Assembly (NCBI RefSeq): GCF_029962835.1
Contig: NC_080582.1
Location: 22,762,032-22,826,031 of the forward strand
Direction of reading: 5' to 3'
Source of the DNA: Magnolia sinica
Lineage: Eukaryota; Streptophyta; Magnoliopsida; Magnoliales; Magnoliaceae
DNA: 64,000 nt
Part shown: positions 60,094-64,000 of the stretch, piece by piece
Layout: every line of letters starts with the position of its first letter
Numbering within the stretch: the stretch's first letter is position 1
Position numbers and translations under genes: made by a program
Notes under the pieces: model-generated
Database searches by the model: none
Seen by the model: the letters and a program-made list of their open reading frames with translations, nothing else
What the model was told of the DNA's origin: nothing

Positions 60094-62101
60094 CAGCAGG
60101 AGCTTCTTTTACGTTAGATGGTTCAATTTGGGATGTAAAACATACATAATTACATATATCCTCAAGTTGTCTACGGGTGCGAACACCGGTGAGAGGGTTT
60201 CCAAGAATTTGTGTGGTTGGATGATCTTTAACAGTCCTCAACTCAGAATCAGTCTGATTCGATGAAGTATCGGGTTTATCAATGATTAGTACTTCATCAT
60301 TATCTGAATTAGAAATTGGTGTGTTTAAGTGATCATCAATGACAACATTAATGGATTCTTGAATCACACCAGTCCTTTTGTTTAGGACCCTATAAGCTCG
60401 ACTGTTTAAAGAATATCCTAGAAAAATACCTTCATTACTCTTCGTATCGAACTTTCCCAAATTTTCACGATCACGTAAAATATAGCACTTGCTGCCAAAA
60501 ACTCGAAAGTATTTAACAGTAGGCTTTTTATTGAACCACAATTCGTAAGCCGTTTTATTATTATCTTTTCTAGTGTAGACTCGGTTAATAATATAGCAAG
60601 CTGTGTTGACTGCTTCAGCCCAAAGATTTTTAGAGAGCTTCATGCTATTCAACATGACATTAGTCATTTCTTGAAGCACCCTATTCTTTCTTTCAACGAC
60701 TCCATTTTGTTGTGGAGTTTTGGGAGCAGAGAATTCATGTAATATTCCTTGGTCAGAACAGAACTTCTCAAAATTGCTATTCTCAAATTCAGATCCATGA
60801 TCACTACGAATTTTACTGATTTGAGAAGATTTTTCAGTTTGAATCCTTTTGAGAACTTTTCTTACTTCTTCAAGAGTTTCAGATTTATCCCTTAAGAAGA
60901 CTACCCAAGTGAATCTGGTAAAGTCATCAACTATTACCAGGATATACTTTTTACCACCACGACTTTCCGTTCTGGTAGGTCCTATCAGATCCATGTGGAG
61001 AAGTTCGAGTGGTCTTGATGTGGTATTTGAATTCACCTTTTTGTGTGAGTTCTTTGTTTGTTTGCCTATCTGGCACTCACCACATATTTTATCTAATTTC
61101 TGAAGTTTGGGTAAACCTCTTACAAGTTCTCGTTTGCTCAATCGATATAAATTTCGATAATGTACATGTCCAAGACGTTTGTGCCATAAATCGGTCTCCG
61201 TATGGACCATGTAACATGTTTGATTAGATGAGCTGGATTCACTAATAATATAGCAATTTTCAGACGTTCTACGTCCAGTTAATATTACAGAACCCTTATT
61301 GTTTAGTATTTCACAGCTTTGATTAGAAAACCGAACATTATGGTTATTATCACATATTTGTGATATACTAAGCAAGTTGTGCTTTAGGCCTTCAATGTAT
61401 AAAACATTTTTAAACACAGGAAGATTAAAAAGTTGAACTGTACCTTGGCCTATAATCTTGCAGTTGCTACCATCACCAAATGTGACTGAACCATCAGTCA
61501 TATCTTTCAGATCGGTGAATAAAGCTTTGTCACCTGTCATATGTCTGGAGCATCCACTGTCTAGGTACCACTTTGAATGACTTGTTGGTTTGAAAGCAGT
61601 GTGAGCAACCAAGCAGGTGACTTTAGGAACCCATTTCATAACTGTTTTGGGTTTAGGAACATAATTGGTCTTCTTTTGTGTACATTTGTAGGAATGACCT
61701 ATAGAGTTAGATTTTAAGAGCTCCTTGAGTAAATCAACTATCTTTTCAGCTAGTGGATTTCGTTTCTGATTAAAGTTGACATGGCTATTTCTAGGTTTTT
61801 GAAAAGTTTTTGAATTTTTAGAAAAATCTTGATAAGTACTTTTCCCTTTTGAGTTTGAGGACTCTCCTTTAACAAACATAGGAAGAGTATACTTTTGTTT
61901 AGGAGGAAAATTTTTATCATAGCCCAACCCGGATCGATCGCCACATTTTCTTGATCCGGATAAAAGTTTCTCTAACTTTGGATCACCTTGGGCATATTTC
62001 CATGTGTCCTTTAGACTCAGAAGAGAAGATACTTCAGTTTTAAGATTCTCAATTTCAGATTTTAAATCAACAATTAGTAAGTTTTGAACTCCAAATCGCA
62101 T
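60065..62101 (-). CDS. SIRE-like protease and integrase polyprotein part
   Basis: 678 open residues. Protease [13 protein letters not shown] (active-site DSG) near residue 180, gag-pre-integrase part with [12 protein letters not shown], zinc site [10 protein letters not shown], then the integrase core: [22 protein letters not shown] and [12 protein letters not shown] (the D, D, E triad). The C-terminal part has [10 protein letters not shown] and [13 protein letters not shown]. It begins right after the gag stop in a different frame. Mostly intact, so this copy is young compared with the other elements here. Confidence 0.9.
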   Translation of the reverse strand: MRFGVQNLLIVDLKSEIENLKTEVSSLLSLKDTWKYAQGDPKLEKLLSGSRKCGDRSGLGYDKNFPPKQKYTLPMFVKGESSNSKGKSTYQDFSKNSKTFQKPRNSHVNFNQKRNPLAEKIVDLLKELLKSNSIGHSYKCTQKKTNYVPKPKTVMKWVPKVTCLVAHTAFKPTSHSKWYLDSGCSRHMTGDKALFTDLKDMTDGSVTFGDGSNCKIIGQGTVQLFNLPVFKNVLYIEGLKHNLLSISQICDNNHNVRFSNQSCEILNNKGSVILTGRRTSENCYIISESSSSNQTCYMVHTETDLWHKRLGHVHYRNLYRLSKRELVRGLPKLQKLDKICGECQIGKQTKNSHKKVNSNTTSRPLELLHMDLIGPTRTESRGGKKYILVIVDDFTRFTWVVFLRDKSETLEEVRKVLKRIQTEKSSQISKIRSDHGSEFENSNFEKFCSDQGILHEFSAPKTPQQNGVVERKNRVLQEMTNVMLNSMKLSKNLWAEAVNTACYIINRVYTRKDNNKTAYELWFNKKPTVKYFRVFGSKCYILRDRENLGKFDTKSNEGIFLGYSLNSRAYRVLNKRTGVIQESINVVIDDHLNTPISNSDNDEVLIIDKPDTSSNQTDSELRTVKDHPTTQILGNPLTGVRTRRQLEDICNYVCFTSQIEPSNVKEAPADEPDCCDAR

Positions 62102-62103
62102 TT

Positions 62104-62838
62104 TTATTTTTCAAAACAATCTGAAATTTGAGATTTTTCTAAGACAAGTGATTCAAAACAATTTTTGAGTTTAGAAAACTTTTCTTTTTGAATTTTAAGT
62201 TTGACAGCAATTTTACAACTTTCCTTATATAGGGCATTGTAAGCGTCTTGAAGATCATCTTCATTTTCACATTCACTATTCAGATTTTCTTCACTTGTAG
62301 AGTCATTATCTGAAAATGTGAATTTGGCTAGAGTCATAAGAGCTTTAACCTCATTGCCCGACTCAGTTTCAGAATCTTCTGATTCAGAAGAACCTTCAGA
62401 ATCAGATGATTCATCCCATGTAGCCAACATACCCTTCTTCTTGGGTTTGTCCCTTTTAGGACATCTATTTGCTAAGTGCCCATATTCTAGACAGTTGTAA
62501 CATTGACTATCTTTCAAAGATTTTTGAAATTTGGGTCTAAACTTCTTTTTATCATTTGATTTTTGAAAATCAACCCTTTTCTTGCTTTTGAAAATCTTGT
62601 AAAATTTTTTAGCTAAAAGAGCCATATCATCTTCTGAATCAGAATTTTCTTCTGAATTACATTTAGAAGATTTTAGTGCGATAGATTTTCCTTTAGGAGC
62701 TTTAAAGTTTAACTCGTAGGTTTGTAGTGAACCAACTAGTTCTTCTACCCTCATATTATCCGTATCACGAAGTTCTTGGATCGCAGTTACTTTAGAATTG
62801 AACCGTTCAGGAAGTGAGCGTAATATTTTTGCACACAC
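62104..62838 (-). CDS. SIRE-like gag, C-terminal part with zinc knuckle
   Basis: Starts with KILRSLPERFNSKVTAI, then CCHC zinc knuckle CYNCLEYGHLANRC, a serine/glutamate-rich acidic stretch and a coiled-coil-like tail ending DCFEK. Joined to the N-terminal gag by a frame change near 62830, which looks like a mutation rather than programmed. Confidence 0.85.
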   Translation of the reverse strand: MCAKILRSLPERFNSKVTAIQELRDTDNMRVEELVGSLQTYELNFKAPKGKSIALKSSKCNSEENSDSEDDMALLAKKFYKIFKSKKRVDFQKSNDKKKFRPKFQKSLKDSQCYNCLEYGHLANRCPKRDKPKKKGMLATWDESSDSEGSSESEDSETESGNEVKALMTLAKFTFSDNDSTSEENLNSECENEDDLQDAYNALYKESCKIAVKLKIQKEKFSKLKNCFESLVLEKSQISDCFEK

Positions 62839-63350
62839 TTTACTTCTGGGATTTTGTCGCTAAGACCCCACATTGAGTTTACAATGTCATTCAATCTAGT
62901 GTAAAAGTCCATAAACATTTCATTTTCCTCCATATGAATTTCTTCAAATCTGGTTGTGAGGAGTTGGACTTTAGATTTTTTGACAATTGTAGTACCCTCG
63001 TGTGTCATTTCTAATATATCCCAAGCTTGCTTTGCAGTATCACAGGAAATGATTCTTTTGAACTCATCCGGTGATAGTGCGCAAATAATTGCATTTAGTG
63101 CTTTAGCATTTGCACTACTCTCACTTTTCTGAAGAGTGGTCCATTGGTAATATGGTGTGACTTTCATTGATTTTGAACCATCAACCCCAGTAACTTCCAT
63201 GATAGGAGGATTCCATTCAGTCACTATGGCTTGCCACACATTTTCATCCATTGATTTGAGGAAGATCCTCATTCTGGCTTTCCAATAGGCATAATTGGAG
63301 CCATCAAAGGGTGGAGGCCTAGTGACTGAAAGGCTATCAAAATTTGACAT
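62787..63350 (-). CDS. SIRE-like gag, N-terminal part
   Basis: MSNFDSLSVTRPPPFDG, then NYAYWKARMRIFLKS, ISCDTAKQAWDILEMTHEGT, LTTRFEEIHMEENE and RLNDIVNSM are the usual copia gag blocks. The frame departs from gag near 62830. Confidence 0.88.
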   Translation of the reverse strand: MSNFDSLSVTRPPPFDGSNYAYWKARMRIFLKSMDENVWQAIVTEWNPPIMEVTGVDGSKSMKVTPYYQWTTLQKSESSANAKALNAIICALSPDEFKRIISCDTAKQAWDILEMTHEGTTIVKKSKVQLLTTRFEEIHMEENEMFMDFYTRLNDIVNSMWGLSDKIPEVKCVQKYYAHFLNGSILK

Positions 63351-63410
63351 CTTAAATAGCTTAAATCGTTAGCTCAGGAATTAAATCCAAGAATAAAAAA
63401 AGAGCTATTA

Positions 63411-63423
63411 GGCTCTGATACCA
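63411..63423 (-). promoter_or_regulatory. Primer-binding site of the SIRE-like element
   Basis: The minus strand reads TGGTATCAGAGCC two bases after the LTR end (ttttca), the standard initiator tRNA-Met site. Confidence 0.9.
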
Positions 63424-63425
63424 CT

Positions 63426-64000
63426 TGAAAAGGCCAAGCTATATGTCCTAGAGGGGGGGTGAATAGGACAGTGCCAAATTAAAACTTATAACAGCGGAAT
63501 TAAAATGAATATGATAGCCAAAGTAAATCACAATGCAGTAAATTAAAATAACCTCAAAATTCAGATCTTGAGAGGTTGATACAAACGTTGTTCTAAGGAC
63601 AACCTTACACCAAAAACAGAGTTTATGGTAGGACAACCTTATTTCTAGAAAGATCTTTGTATCAAGTCTCAAACCGAAGAGGAATACAATAATAAATATA
63701 AACTGAATTGAAATAACTTGAATAAAAAATGTATTGTTCTAGGGACAGCCATACACCATAAAAATGGCAGGGCAACCTTGCTGGAACAACTTTCAAATGA
63801 AATTGCAAATCAAGCGATAAAGGAATAGCAAAAAATAAATTCTAAACTATTACAACATTCCCACAATGCTTGAATTAAATAATTACAACATTCACCACCA
63901 AACATACATCCCACAAAAGAATAATTAAAAATTAGAAGAATAAAACAATCAAACACAAGGGTTTATAGTGGTTCGCCTGTGTGTTCACCAACTGTTAAAC
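63426..64000 (-). repeat. Partial 5' LTR of the SIRE-like element, cut by the window edge
   Basis: Ends ttggccttttca at 63426 directly before the primer-binding site. The remainder extends past 64000. It contains a caccccccctct block close to its end, common in this lineage. Confidence 0.75.

Larger units (their letters stand above)
42416..64000 (-). mobile_element. SIRE-like Ty1/copia retrotransposon, split by a nested gypsy element, runs off the right edge
   Basis: Minus-strand order from the right is partial 5' LTR (63426 to beyond 64000), primer-binding site 63423-63411, gag, protease/integrase, RT, RNase H, extra ORF, polypurine tract, 3' LTR. The insert at 46108-58960 lies in RNase H, and the reading resumes exactly across it. 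Coding is fairly well preserved, with single frameshifts near 62830, 62103 and 60085. The lineage call rests on the gag style and the extra ORF after pol. The visible 5' LTR tail is not obviously similar to the 3' LTR tail, which I cannot explain. Confidence 0.88.

Overview
The window is plant nuclear DNA. It contains one recognisable host gene, a cellulose synthase-like E (CslE) gene with seven GT-AG introns, and otherwise repeats and transposable elements. Many degenerate palindromic MITEs rich in GTGGGGCCCAC and CCGTCCATCC words recur throughout. I associate these with magnoliid-type genomes, but that species-level guess is weak.

Left third (1-24.5 kb). The CslE gene runs on the minus strand from an ATG at 17438 to a TAG at 2511, in eight exons. 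Two exons (6657-6791 and 8193-8333) are short and were found by hand translation. The last exon carries a frame conflict: the canonical acceptor (exon from 3043) reads into an early stop, while an AG eight bases further on (exon from 3035) restores the frame and gives about 729 residues. Both preceding donors sit directly against long (CT)n tracts. Intron 1 is about 6.3 kb and filled with MITE debris. Upstream of the gene lies a diverged satellite array of about 175 bp units (about 19027-22230), then a clear Mutator-like MITE with a 9-bp target duplication (23016-23553).

Middle (24.5-42.4 kb). A decayed Ty3/gypsy element occupies 24473-29957, with its 3' LTR truncated. Next is a Ty1/copia remnant on the minus strand. 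It is split by a 6.77 kb solo LTR (33382-40149), and the copia reading frame continues on both sides. The solo LTR contains a large minisatellite of about 20-bp TGGGCCtcata-type units. A truncated LTR (41410-42415) sits in the same copia remnant.

Right part (42.4-64 kb). A SIRE-like copia element on the minus strand (gag, protease, integrase, RT, RNase H, and an extra ORF after pol) runs past the right edge. Its RNase H gene is split by a structurally complete Tekay/Del-type Ty3 chromovirus with LTRs of about 4 kb, flanked by the target duplication GATAT. That inserted element has very similar LTRs but heavily mutated coding regions, so it probably moved with proteins supplied by a relative. 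The layout is a nested stack of up to four insertion levels, younger elements inside older ones. No tRNA, rRNA or CRISPR was seen.
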